Shown here: one piece after another, positions 32,395 to 44,869 of the stretch
How the letters are laid out: every line of letters starts with the position of its first letter
How positions within the stretch are numbered: the stretch's first letter is position 1
From: Druceiella hillmani
Taxonomy: Eukaryota; Arthropoda; Insecta; Lepidoptera; Hepialidae
Length of the DNA: 64,000 nt
Assembly (NCBI GenBank): GCA_039881145.1
Contig: JAYKKI010000067.1
Coordinates: 1,684,001 to 1,748,000, forward strand
Reading direction: 5' to 3'
Translations under genes and position numbers: made by a program
Notes under the pieces: model-generated
What the model was told of the DNA's origin: nothing
What the model saw: the letters and a program-made list of their open reading frames with translations, nothing else
Database searches by the model: none

Positions 32395-33855
32395 TTTTAT
32401 GATGTATTTTCAAGTCGTTTGGTCGATTATGACCATGCCTTCTTCAGTTTCGTTATAAAACTGAATAGTCTCAAGAAGTTTCCTTTAATCAGTATCAATA
32501 TTAATATTTTCATGTAGTGTACTTAAGATAATGACATTTTTTCTAGGTTTACCTTGACAAACAGAGTTTAATTGATTTCCGATTTCAAGATAAAAGTTTT
32601 ATATCTTTGTGCACGAATATTTTTATAAATCCAACTATACTCGTTCCAACTACTCGAACTCCGACAAATCCTACTATACTCCTTCTATCTACTCCAACTA
32701 CTTGTGTTTTCAGTTCTTAGCTTTTCTACCAATTTCAGAGATATGAAAAAATTATCCATAGTAATGTTTTGACCTTTTCTGAAATACGATTGCACCAATT
32801 TCATAATTATATGTTCTGGTAATGAAATATTACTTAGGCGTTCGCCATGTTCTGATAAATAAAAAAAAATAAAGCCTCAAAATTAATATTAACTCTCAAC
32901 ATCCACTAACAACCAAAACTTCATTCCAAATTTATCAGGTTTATTTGCAATGTTTTGCATAAGAGGACATGTTTGAACGGAACAATTGCTCGCCAACAGT
33001 CATATTTTCTCCAGGGACAATTGACAATTTTCGACAACTTTGTCCCATATATCGGAACTCATTGCAAATTTGTCAATAGGTAAAGGCGTATTACGCTTGC
33101 ATTTCAAATCAATTCGCAGGTGTTTCTTTGAAAACTGGAGGACCACACTCTTGTGACCACAAAATGTCTAAGTTTAAATGGGTCATGTTGTAAGCTTCAC
33201 ATGCATTAATCAAGGCAATAAGGGAATCTAACTCGTGCAAGGAAACATTTCAAAATATTCTGATTATATGATATTTTTTATGAGCTTCCGTTCCGGTGCC
33301 GACTTTATGCATCGTAATATATATTCATGAATAAAAATATGCAAAGAGGAAACAATCTTTTTGTTTTATTAATACTGTTTAGTGGGGTACGTGGGGTAGG
33401 ACCTAATATTTCTCTTAGTTCATTTTGCCGGCTTTGAAGGCCCGCTGCAGAACCACTAATCTATACATCCATTTAGTGCAGACACTAGCTACTAGTCTCA
33501 TATCTACTTCTGGCAATAGCAATGTTCTAACTAGTCTTCTGCTGCGGGATGTACGTCCAGAATGCTCTGCTCTTCCGACATTGCCAGGTCTGGTGCTACG
33601 AGATTTTCTTAGAACACTTTCGGCATGAAAATTCCTGCCCTGCATTTCAGTATCTATATTACTTGGAGTAGGAATAACCGTTTAAGAATTCTCCAATGTA
33701 GAATTTTTAGGCTCTAGTTGAAAGTTCGCGTTTTCGGTTTGTTCCACCAATAAATCACTGTCACTTTCATCACCTAAGGCATCTTCATCTATATTAAGAA
33801 ATCGCAATAAATCTTGTCCTATTTCCTAAATATTTAGTCGTTGATTTGAACTCAT
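32395..33855 (-). pseudogene. piggyBac-like transposase, decayed
   Basis: Read on the minus strand from ATG 33855-33853. An acidic N-terminal region follows (MSSNQRLN, stop, then LRFLNIDEDALGDESDSDLL), as in piggyBac transposases. The sequence then becomes unrecognisable until about 33250. From there the DDE core is traceable in shifting frames: HLNLDILWSQECGPPVFKET (33178-33119), LPIDKFAMSSDIWDKVVENC, NKPDKFGMKFWLLVDV (32946-32899), then ITMDNFFISLKLVEKLR with the DNFF catalytic aspartate (near 32755), then GKPRKNVIILSTLH and TIQFYNETEEGMVIIDQT (near 32440), which keeps the last aspartate. Numerous stops and frameshifts make it inactive. The middle of the N-terminal half seems replaced or deleted. 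No terminal repeats or TTAA sites were identified. The family assignment is firm. Confidence 0.9.
32625..32706. repeat. tandem duplication inside the piggyBac relic
   Basis: Two adjacent units of about 40 bp, one with AAATCCAACTATACTCGTTC and the next with AAATCCTACTATACTCCTTC, each ending in ...CCAACTAC or similar. They lie where the family has T-S-L-V-G-T and so represent local expansion after the gene died. Confidence 0.7.
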
Positions 33856-34410
33856 TATAACTTAAATACAGGACAAACCACTTCGAAGAATCAGTTGAAA
33901 CTGAATGTAATATCAATAAACATAAAATATAAATAAAGATTATGATAAGAAAGTCGAAACAAAGCACTTATTGATGATGCTCGTACCTACTTGATATGTC
34001 GTTAAATTGAAGGCGCTCGGTCTTACTAGGTATGACTAAACATTTATCATATATCGAACATTGTTTTTTTATTTTATTAATTTAAAAATTATTAAATCAT
34101 GAGTTTTGAAAGTCATAAAATATGAAAACAAACTGATATATAGTTAAAAATAATTGCGTTTTGCTGTCAAATTGACGGCGTCAAGCCTTTTAGTGTTAAC
34201 ATTAAATTATATTGCACTGATTATTTGGATGGCTATCAAGTTCTTCCTCCACATCCTGTGCTTCGAAAATAACCAGAAATTTACATGATTGGGACTTTCC
34301 ATTTTCTTTAAATACTATGAGGTGCTAGGTTTTCCTTTACGTAGTCTTTATACTTGTAATCTAACGTCATTTGCCTTTGAACTTGTAATCATTGTGTTTC
34401 TAGTGTTTGA
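33856..34410. other. noncoding DNA
   Basis: Would contain the 5' side of the piggyBac element; no inverted terminal repeat found. Nothing else seen. Confidence 0.5.
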
Positions 34411-34553
34411 AAATGGAAATAATTGAAATTTCTCATTCCAAATTCTCAGAAATATGGAGTATAAAATTTTACAAATCTATTAATTTGTACCGAAAAAAAT
34501 GGAAATAATTGAAATTTCCCATTCCACATTCTCAGAAATATGGAGTATAATTT
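34411..34553 (+). repeat. 87-bp-spaced direct repeat
   Basis: AAATGGAAATAATTGAAATT plus about 36 following bases (CTCAGAAATATGGAGTATAA) at 34411-34466 recurs at 34498-34553 with few changes; 31 bp of unrelated sequence lie between. Confidence 0.88.
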
Positions 34554-34589
34554 TAAATTGGAAATGTAAAATGATTCCAACCTCCAGAA

Positions 34590-35200
34590 ACTACGACAAT
34601 GGATATTACAACAAAGTTATTTACTCCGCTTGGTCTAATTAATAATATTAGGGACGAAATTCCAGAAACTGACTCAAAACTATAACTTTACGTATGCTAT
34701 TTTTTTAAATGTCTGTGAAATCTGTGCAACTAACTGGTTAAGAAAAATATAAAGGAATTCTTTTTTCCTTTCTGTGATTAGAATATTGACAAGTATTTAA
34801 AAAAAAACTATCAGATTCCGACAATGAAATTAGCCAACGCAACGAACCACTTTTTTATCTCATAAGAGTCACGATATATCGGTTCAGACGATTTAGATAA
34901 ATTAAATCTTCATTTAACCCAATATATAAAAGGTACTGATAATATTGAAAAAGAAGAAATGTTTAGAAATTCAAAATTTAATAATTTTTTGCAACTAAAA
35001 AAAATCGAAGACAAATCATCGAATCAAAAAAGCATTGTGAATGTTCTTACACGTAATAGCAATTAATTTCATCGTAGAAAGTTCTTTCTCAAAACTGAAA
35101 ATTTAAAAGAATAAAATGTGATTTGCTTAAAGAAAATGGCTGAAAACATAATTACTGGTTTGGAAATAAAAACTCAACAAATGTCCTCCTTACATGCTTG
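34590..35200 (+). pseudogene. possible hAT-type transposase C-terminal remnant
   Basis: At 35047-35106 the frame reads LHVIAINFIVESSFSKLKI, then a stop and KNKM. hAT transposases of the ZMYM/DUF4371 kind end with (L/I)-x-(I/V)-P/x-V-(S/T)-x-A-x-x-E-R-S-F-S-K-L-K-(L/I)-I-K-x-x-L-R-S-x-M. The SFSKLK core, with the preceding E, matches. Upstream frames (34590-35040) are Lys/Asn-rich with frequent stops, and no RNaseH-like motif could be placed. Confidence is limited because the match rests on one short motif. Confidence 0.38.
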
Positions 35201-38088
35201 TAATGTTTTTAAATATTTTCATAACTTTTCATAATAATAAATATTATATATTTACAAAATATATTGTTTTTTTTCTCTTTGTAACCCAATGTAGTTAAAG
35301 AAATAACTTCTGTTGAAAATCACCTTTATCTGAACCTATGTATAAAGGCCCCCACTGGATAACGACGGTTCCATTTGTAATACCCTCTAGTCTGTTCTTC
35401 CGCCCGCCAGTTTATCGCAGCCCTATATATCGTTCTTAGTGTTTTACAGCTACTTGTGTGAAAAAAATTAAAAAAAGAATTCCATTTACCACGTGAAAAG
35501 AATTCACTAAACAATTAGTTCAAGTTTGTTGTCGCGTGACAATAAGATCCAAAATTTATTATAAAATGTTTTATTGAAAATTTTTTTTTTTCCAATATAA
35601 CATCATTTTAAACTTAGTATTTTTAGACAAATCATTCGACGCGTTTTTTAAATAAAAATAAAAGTGTGGTGAAATAATTACTTTTCCTGTAAGATTAATT
35701 GTATAATTTTTTACTACGTGTTTTGTCAAAACTTACCTTGTAGGTAAATTATTTTAAAATTTTAAAATAAATTAGATATTTTTAAGTTTGAAATATAAAT
35801 CAAAACTAATTTCCTCTACAACGCGATTTACAGTAAAACTACTTTAATGCAACCCATTGAATTTTACTGAAAAATATTTCTGAGTGAAATTGAAGTAGTA
35901 TTTGTCATTTTTAAGTTTAGTTTGTGAAATTGAGCTCCAAGTTCCTGTGTATCATTATTTGACTAAAACTTTCAACGAAAATAATTATCAACTATGGACA
36001 CATTGTGTCGATTTTTGTGTTTTTTTTTTCTTTTATTGGGAATATTTATATGAATCTTTCATTTCATCATGTTACTTATTTAGTTGTAAGTGACTGAAGA
36101 ATTTTATTCGATTTATTCTACTAAGAATACCACTCACTTTTATATTAATCTTAACAATAATGAGTAGTCATAATAATTTAAAGACAAAAATGCATGAAAA
36201 TTATACTAAAACTTATTTAATGAAAATCTAGTCTTACGCGTTATTGCAAATAGATATGTTTCACGTAAATATTTTTACACCTCATATAAGAATGAATCCA
36301 TTTGTATACATTCTTGTTATTTTGTATGTTAGATAAATAAACTATGAAATAGGTTGGCCTCATAACTCGTAAATTTGTAGGGTCCTGAATTCAAATACTG
36401 GACCTTTGTTATTTCATTATATCTATACAGAGTCCTACACTTTCTACAGTTTTAGACGAGATAGACTAAGATAGACTACTAGAGAGATATGGTAATATAA
36501 AAACTACGGAAGAGTAATGTAAATACTTAATATGGGTATCGCGATTAATAGAGACAGCTCTCAGACAGACACTCAGCTACAATCAGGAAAAACAAAATTT
36601 AAATGTATCTTCCCTATAGTAGTAACTGTATTTTTATGGAGGGGTATAAAAATATTATTCAAATAAGACTTCTCTCCGGGCACGTTGCCCGAAAAATCTG
36701 TGACGTTCTGAACGCGTCAGAAGTGGGACCGCGTACTACGTTCCAATAGAGAATAATCAATGAGCTGTCCCATACACTGCTGGACATCCCAATTTGGATA
36801 TCATTTAAATACGGAATAGAATTCGAAATAAAGTGATAAAGAAAAATCTTGATCCAAAAAGCTATAATATGGGATTTATTGTTAAAATAATTGAGATGTA
36901 ACTAAAAATTTTCTATTTGATTTAAATTATCGATAAAATTTTTAGGTATTTTTTTACTAAATTGTGAAATACGTACAGAAGTAACAATAAATATAATTTT
37001 CTATTATCAATTCGGATGTCTACAGAAATTAGCTCAATGTGTTATTAAATAATTAGATCGAGTAGTTATACAAATATTTAAGAAAGGCTTTCGACGTGAA
37101 ATTATAAGTTATTTTACCGACAATTCAGTTTTTACCTGATTGAAAATGTATTCCGAGGGAAAATGTATTCTAGAATCGTATAAATGTTTACCTCTTACAA
37201 TCACTTTTTCTTTTACTGTTGAATAAATCTCTTCTAGTCAACTGAGTAGAAATAATTTCTTCAATAGCCATAAATCCATCAAGAGACAGACAAAAGAAAA
37301 AATAAAACAAGTTTCCTTTCAAATTCTATGTATAGTGAAAAGTACACGAAACTTTCGGCTCAAGTATTTAATAAATATCGTTTCGAATAAAGGAATTTAG
37401 CATTTGAGATTTCGCAACAATTGGTTTTCCTTTAACTTTACCAAATTTTTAAAAACCATGTTGACCTGGTTTCTTTTTATTTACCGAAAATTTATTCTTA
37501 AATATTTTCAATGTCGATCATGATAGGTATTCCACAAATAGTAAAGACTCGCAAGTGTATCTAATTCGGTAAAGTGATTTAAACTATTGATTACACTAAT
37601 TACTACTCCAAACATAAGCAAATGAGAGGACTCCTCTGTGCGTATATTCTGTAATAACGTCGCTTGAGGCAGCTTCCGTATCTAATGACTTGAGGGCAAC
37701 CAACGAGATCGGACAACATTCGATCGGCTTCATTCTAATTGAATTACATACTTCTTATTTGGATATACTTAGAAATATGCATCATTTTCTAGAGCGTCTT
37801 TGCGAATAGTGAAACTGGTCTATTTTACGATCCTTACGGAAAACAAATCTTAGATATTATTGTACAGCATTAATATATTTTATCAAGCACATGTAGTATT
37901 CGCACTACAAGACTTTCATACATATCTAAGTATATTTAAATATTTAAGTGTTCATACTATTATCTATTTACAAATTTTAATATTTTGCAAAGTAAATATA
38001 TTGTCACTACATTAAGTTTTAAAAAAGAAATTACATCAATTTTACAAAATAAACTAATATTATTTTTCATCGAGCGAAAGTTCGTATA
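35201..38088. other. A/T-rich noncoding DNA
   Basis: No gene recognised; the frames at 35326 and 35902 look like chance. A tRNA-Met-like scrap is listed at 36355-36405. A G/C-richer patch at 36660-36790 includes the small hairpin CGGGCACGTTGCCCG, and another at 37640-37730 matches nothing known to me. Confidence 0.5.
36355..36405 (+). repeat. possible tRNA-Met-derived fragment (SINE or tRNA relic)
   Basis: GGCCTCATAACTCG resembles the anticodon loop of elongator tRNA-Met (CTCATAA, anticodon CAT), and GGGTCCTGAATTCAAATACT resembles its variable and T-arm (GGTCCTGAGTTCGAGCCTC). Only the 3' half is present and the T-stem is mispaired, so it is not a working tRNA. Confidence 0.3.
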
Positions 38089-38182
38089 GTTTATTACATT
38101 CGAGTTTATTCATGAATATAATCATATAACTTTATTATATGTTATATGATTATATTCATGAATAAACACGAATGGAATAAGG
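38089..38182. repeat. long hairpin with 26-bp perfect arms
   Basis: 38105-38130 (TTTATTCATGAATATAATCA then TATAAC) is exactly complementary to 38141-38166 with a 10-base loop. Pairing continues outward with a few mismatches to about 38089 and 38182. The A/T-rich arms make this a strong cruciform or foldback candidate. No protein is encoded. Confidence 0.92.
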
Positions 38183-38264
38183 CTTCTCTCAGGATTGCAA
38201 ATACATACGATATTAATCCCCACACCAATATATTGTTAATATTAGCATTTTTTGATTGAATATA

Positions 38265-38540
38265 TTAGGCGTTAATTCTGTAGAAAATCATTACTCACAA
38301 TTAAACGATATATAAATACGTGATGTAGTATTATTTCTACTTTATTAAAATTCTTTACCACAGCCTAGGTATCGTTGAATTACAACATCTTCAGGTGGGC
38401 TATTAGCAAAGATTAACTCTTAAGCTTTGCTAATTGTCCACCTGAAGATGTAATTATACCACGAAATCTAGATCATGGCAAAGAATTTTAATAAAGTAGA
38501 AATAATATTACATCACGTAATCTCATTTAATTGTGAATAA
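38265..38540. mobile_element. palindromic foldback MITE, copy 3
   Basis: Left block TAGGCGTTAATTCTGTAGAA, then arms matching the elements at 2187 and 13147, closing at AATTGTGAATAA. The inner part includes TCTTCAGGTGGGCTATTAGC and its inverted partner TAATTGTCCACCTGAAGAT. The arms have drifted apart with small insertions (for example an extra ATATA near 38308), so this copy is older or less constrained than copy 1. Confidence 0.85.
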
Positions 38541-39636
38541 CCATTTACAACAAAAGCAACTTTCTTGTTAATCGTAGAGAGAAAAGTTGATCGCCTAATA
38601 TATTTTACTTATTTAACTAAATAACTTTCTATTGCCCTGGAAATCTAGAAACAGAGCGTGTAAAAAATATACAAAAAATTTGAAATTTAACCCGATTTTT
38701 CTCATACCTTTCAACGACTTACAAAATCTATCGACATTAACTGCAAGCAATATGCAACAATACGAACCCCTTCAAAGAAAATCTTGTTTATCTTTTCTCT
38801 AATAGCCCTCTTCATTTCCACGTAAAGCAAAAATTATATATGGCTTTACAAGCTTCAAGTACAAAGCAGCGAACAAAATTGCCCAATATTTAAATTAATT
38901 TCGTTTCAGCTTATTTAGGCAAAATTTTAAAGTAAATTAAGGACGTAATTAGCTATTCGCTCATTTTACATGTCGCTTCGCGACCTTTACCCCTCTTAAT
39001 TAATTTCACTCTTTCATGTCTTTTCCTCCATCCTTTACACTCTCATCAGTGTGCATATTCATTTAACATACGCTCCACGTGAATTAGTTAATAATTGTCC
39101 TCAATTTGCTTGTAACCTTGTGATAAATTATAATTTTGTAATAATAATAATTTGCTTATAACTATATAATATATATAATAGTCTTCAATTTTGCTTATAA
39201 CCTTGTAACCCATCCTCTAATAATCTATTCGGTGGAAGATTTCGAAATATTTTGATGACATTAATTGAGATCTCTAAATAAATCCGTTCAAAAATAGTTA
39301 AAGTACTTTAGGAGCCTTACTAATAAGAATACGTATATATGTTCTGTACTAACCTTCTATCACATGCGTATTCTTGGTACATATTGGTAAAATTTTGTAT
39401 TAAAGTGAAGCTGTTTATACTTCACGATCACATTGTTAACACTCATAAAACTCCTATGCATAGACATAGGAGTAAATACATAGTTTTTCATTCCAATCTT
39501 TCTTATTTAGTCCATTATTTTGTAAGCACATATCATTTTCTTTCTATTTGCTTGTCAGCTTTTGTTGGGGTAAGAGACGAAGCAAACTATTCACGATAAG
39601 TGTATCCAGAATCGACCTATTTTCTACATTTAACAA
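38541..39636. other. noncoding DNA
   Basis: No recognisable gene. A patch at 38940-39100 is less A/T-biased (CGCTTCGCGACCTTTACCCC), without a match. The frame at 39339-39599 begins at an ATG but is not similar to anything I know. Confidence 0.5.
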
Positions 39637-39696
39637 CGGTATATTTTACTAGATACAGTTTATTTTTAAATAAACTGTATCTGGTAAAATACACCG
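39637..39696. repeat. 60-bp hairpin with 29-bp arms
   Basis: 39637-39665 and 39668-39696 are reverse complements apart from two mismatches, with a 2-base loop. The inner arm reads GATACAGTTTATTT. It is separate in sequence from the 38.1-kb hairpin. Confidence 0.92.
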
Positions 39697-42600
39697 ACAG
39701 TTTCTTATTTAGTGATTTGAAGAAAAAAACGAATACGCGAACAAATTTTTTAAATAGACATTTTTCGAAGCCAGAAAAGCCGTGCGAGGTCTAATATTAT
39801 TTTCCAATTAAGGTCGTATATCATCACTAACAAATAACTGGTATGCGCACAAAATAGTACACACTAAAGAAGCACCATTTGTTGACACATGAATAAATCC
39901 TGAAGAATTTAAATTTCCAATGTGCGAATACGTAGTTCTACCCATCCATTCTTTTTGCTGTCAAATGGATAACGCTCAGTAGTTTACCACACATTGTTTT
40001 CCAACAGTTTTGTAAAAAAATTTCTTCATACATGTTTCTACGGAATTGCTTACATATATTGTGAACATAAATAAAAACAAAAAAACTAGCAAAGAAAACC
40101 GTTGATTGGCCGCTAACCTGCAATAATTAATGAAATAATCCTTCGTTAATTAAATACTTGTAAATATCTCTACAAACAAGCTATTTACATTTACTAGTTC
40201 ATGCTTCATCACTTCCCAGAAATTGCAATTTTTTAACATTTTTTTGATAATGAAAATATATCTTCGGATAATTTGTTCAAAATATTTTTTCATTATTTTT
40301 ATTTTCTCGTCATTACAGTTATTTTTACTATATAGATAGTATATGTAACCAAAATATCTTACCATCGGCTTTATTATTGTTTCGTTTTGTACTTGACCGT
40401 ATGAAGTATTTCTATTGTTGCGCTCGTAAAGCACTTATCTTTCCAGTGTCGCGCCTTCCCAGTCTAGACCAATCCTCACTTTACCAATGCAATTTTCTTT
40501 ACTCTTGTGTGAGAGATTACTATTTTTGCGGAGAAAAAGAGTTATAGAATATAATTCGACTTATAAAGTACTAATATGGAAGGTTTAAAAAATAGTTGAT
40601 TAAGTCTTCTAAGAAAAGCTAATTTTTAAAACTTTGTCTATGTAAAGGGAATGTTCAGACAACATAAAATGAAAAAAATACTGGAGATACTTAATAACAT
40701 AGCTGAACAGCAAATTTCGTATAGTTTGTCCTTTTGGTTTAAACGGTAGATCACTAAACTCATACAAACGTAGGTACACGCACAAAATTTACTATTGTTT
40801 TTTAATTTCTAAATTGCATTCTTTGTTTTTTTAGCAATTTTGACTCTATCCGTTATTACATTGTTAAATAAAGAAATGGTTACACATTCTGTTCTTGACT
40901 GTAGTGCGACGAAATAATCCAAATAAATTTGCTTTTCACAGGTAAGTTGTTAAAAATCGATATCGTAATTTTTTACTTATTATCAAAAATTTACGCAGAA
41001 TTTATTACTCAATATACTCGTATGAAAATTTGAAATAAGTCATAATACTTAACATTCATTCTAATTGAAATTTGTTTTGGTTTTGTTTTGTTAAAACATT
41101 TATAAGATTATAGAATCTGTGAAAAATTTAACCTTAAGTGTTATATTTTAATTTGTTGCAGAATTCTAAATTAATGAGCATCCAAGAATAAAAGAAACAT
41201 TCTCGAATTTCAATAAGTTCAAGAATTTTGTTTTTTATTTTCAATTTCATTTAATAATATAATTTATGGCATATATAATAATATAATTTATACAATATAT
41301 CTTTTTTATCGTTTACCTATATTTCAAAATATATATTCATTTAATTTGTATCTTTTTAAATATTATAATGTTTATATACTATGTCAGTCGTATTTACCAA
41401 AATCGACTAGGAACAAATTTTATCTTAACTTTTTTTAAGATCTGTTTCACATAGATTCTTTGTTGTACTTCAACTTAAGGTTGGCGGTACTTTAATACCC
41501 TTGCCACATTATACGGTGAATCGAGTCGTATAAAACTTCAATAATTATATACGACTCAGTTTACAAACTGTTCACAAAAGTCATGCAAAACCACTAACAC
41601 CGTCTGACCAATATTTTTTGAAAAGGAAAACTGTGATAGACTTTAATTTATGTATTTTTGAGTAATTTTTATTAATTGGTAAAAAATATAAAAATGTAAA
41701 TATGCAAGTAAATATTGAATAATTTTCCAATAATAAGGGAAATTCTTTAGTAATAGTAGTTTTAGTATAAATTGAATAAACAAATTTCCCGTATATCCGA
41801 CATCGAATTAAGCATTTCATGGTTTCGCATATACAGCAGATATAGTGCTTATGAGTGTGCTAAAGGTGTGTTTTCAAACAAAAAAAAATGGCTGGCTGGA
41901 AAAATAGAAAATGTAGCTATAGTCGAATTAAAATTGTGGCAAATTGTCTTTTGTCCCAATTTTTGAGGACAACTTTTATTGCGCTTACGATATGACTATT
42001 TACATAATATAATGTTTTGGCTATGTAGACAAAGTTCAGATGCATTCTGTTGAAATAAATTTATGTTTCATAACTTTATTCCGAAGATCCGAATAAACTT
42101 TATGTATATTTATAATTTCTTCAAATATTAAAATGTATTCCAGTATTCCAATACCTTATTTTAGTCAGGGTCTTATTATGTCAAATACATTTTTGCCAAT
42201 AAAATAAGGTAAATGGGTAACAAGTAAACAGATTTAAAAGCTTTTTACACCTTTGTTTCACTATACTTTGCATAAATTACGTTTTAGATATCGTAACCAA
42301 GTTATTGTTTTATGTGACTTGTATCCACATGATACGAACATTATTTTTTAATAAAAATACACGTCAAGGAACTAGCAACTTTTTGTTTTGATTTTGCACA
42401 ATTTGCACCATTTTTATGTTTTAGGAGGTTATTTAATTTTTTTTCAATATGTGCACATCAATAGTTAACCTTTCACTTTATTTAATATATTGGGCACTAA
42501 AAATGTATGTTTTAAAATCAAAAGAAAATTATTTTATCTAAGAACAAAATTTACTAAGAAAATATTTTAAGAAAATTAAAAAATATACCAACAAGAAAAT

Positions 42601-44869
42601 ACTTAAAATATAGTTATTACACAAAAGGCTACTTTACTAGAGAGAAGAACCCACCGCCCCTATATCCAAATTGCAAGTAATTCCGCGTTGGTACTAATTA
42701 ACTTCACTAATTCACTTACTAAAAACCATAAAATTATTAGACTTATATACCGAGAAAGGATGGCAAAAAGTATGTGTAACTTGAAACTATAAACCAGACC
42801 GTATATAATTCCTTTCTAAGAGGTTAGTACTTCAGAAAAAATCTTTATTAAAAAGATTTTTGACTTCATGGGTCCGTCATTTCCAATATTGTAAAAATTA
42901 AAATTCATGCACAAGTCAAAATAATTTTGCTTGAAAATTCATTTGAAAAAAAATATCAAAATTGATTATTTCCAACTTCAGCTGGGTTTTGCAGTGAAAC
43001 TTGCTATGACTCGATATATACCGGCATACACTGACGGGAACTACAAAGCCGACAATGGCATAGTTCTTCCGCTTTTCCTCTTTAAATATGATACTCTAAC
43101 TTGCTAAAAACTTTATTTTTCTTGAAAATCATCAAGCAATCTCACTTAAGTAAGTTCTTTCTTCAACTTAGTTTACAATTTATTCAAACCGTTTGCTCTA
43201 CTTATTATTTTTAAATAAAAAGTTTTGTGTATAATATAAAGCCTTGTTAGAATTTCTGTAGTCCATGGTGCGCCGTTTGAAACTATTTATTATTTCAAAT
43301 AATATGATGAAAACCTGATTGGATAAAAAAAATTGACAGAAAGAATTTATTAAACTCGTAATCAGATGTCGATTAAAATTATAGTTTAAAGAAATTTTGA
43401 TGAAATTATTGAAATTTATATTTATATAAATTTTTGTACGGTCGGATTTTCGAATTTAGTATCTTTTTTTATATCAATGTTCGTATTTAGTATCTTTTTT
43501 ATTTAAATTTTTAGGTAAGACATTCCTTTAAGTTAGTTGTATAACTCTAAACTATTGATATAAGTAAGAATATTACTTTTCATCATAAAAGAAAAGGCAA
43601 CGCAAGGAGAAACTAGACTGCAACAAATTTCCCTTTTCCCAGGAAATCATACCCACGTACTTGAAGTCGTCTCTATTTCTGATAATCTCCATTTATAAAC
43701 AAGGAGGGGTGAAAAGAAGAGAGCTCATGGGCTGATGTATTATTTAGATGTCTTGCGCTGTTTCACGTCGTTTAATTGCGTTGTTTTACAATCGGCCCAA
43801 CCTTTGTGCGTCGATGTCTCGAAAAACATAGATGTCAGCATTATTATTCAATATATAATATTGAAAGTCTATTAAGTTTCACTATTATTGTGCAGACGTG
43901 GGAAATAACGAAAAATTTGTAATTTGTTTTTAAATTTGCCCTGTAAAATTAGAAAGCCAATTTTGCTCATTTCAAATAGTGAGGTGCAACTAGAGAACCT
44001 AATCTAAGAGAAATATATAAAAAATTGGGATCTTTATCGTTGGCGGAAATTATTACTAGACATAACTACATCATTCATTAATATGAAATAAATCATCCTG
44101 ACCGCAATACTATCATTTCTTTAGAGAACTTCCAATAATGAAGATTACCAATAATGAGTGATCAAAGAATATGGATTCATAAAAAAATTAAAGTTCCAAG
44201 GATAGTTTTTTGGTAAATGTTCTTTTCTTCCAAAAACTAATAATATAAATATAATGGCTTCATTAAAAACAAACAATACCATCAAGATGGCTCCCATCCA
44301 AACACCGCGTGGTTTCACTGTTATATTTTCAAAAAGCTACTGTAATTAAATGCAAAGTTTTATTACATTGTGAAATTCAAAGGAAGAAGTTTTAATTTTG
44401 ATTTCAAAGTAAAGTTTTCTTGAAAGTATCAGTTTCCTTTATAAATATTTCCTATGTCTTCTTGAGGCACAAAGTGATGGTCGTGTATATTTTTTAATGA
44501 CTATTTCCCCAAACTAACAAAGCGCCTAACAGTATTCATCGAAATTTTTAAAAGTTAATGTTGCTTATTTTGTTAAAATATGCATTCTCAATTGCCTTAA
44601 ATAATTAGTAAAATAAAATAGTTTACACTTACGTAATGAGTACAAAATTAAAATTATAAGGGTACTCCGAGATAAAATATTTAAATTTATAAAAAAAACT
44701 GAATAAAAACGTTTAAACTTACTGCCTTAAAAAAATTACTTGCTTATAATATTGAATATTTATTGTAGTTTATTTTATTACAACATAAATAAATATTTTT
44801 TTAAAGAAATGTATTACCTTATTGACCTTATTGATTGTTTTATCGTTTGCTTATCTCTATAGTATTCGG
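39697..44869. other. long A/T-rich noncoding stretch
   Basis: No gene, transposon motif or RNA signal recognised over about 5 kb. The frames at 39938, 40150, 41581 and 41772 look like chance. An A/T-rich repeated segment (AATAATATAATTTAT) occurs twice near 41252-41295, and ATTTAGTATCTTTTTT is repeated at 43449-43510. A patch at 43740-43840 (TTGCGCTGTTTCACGTCG) is a little richer in G/C. Confidence 0.5.

Noticed and set aside
36660..36790. G/C-richer patch with the hairpin CGGGCACGTTGCCCG
   Set aside because: A 6-bp stem is common by chance and no gene or RNA family fits.
40150..40434. 94-codon minus-strand frame
   Set aside because: Translation is dominated by Asn, Ile, Tyr and Lys, as expected in A/T-rich noncoding DNA.
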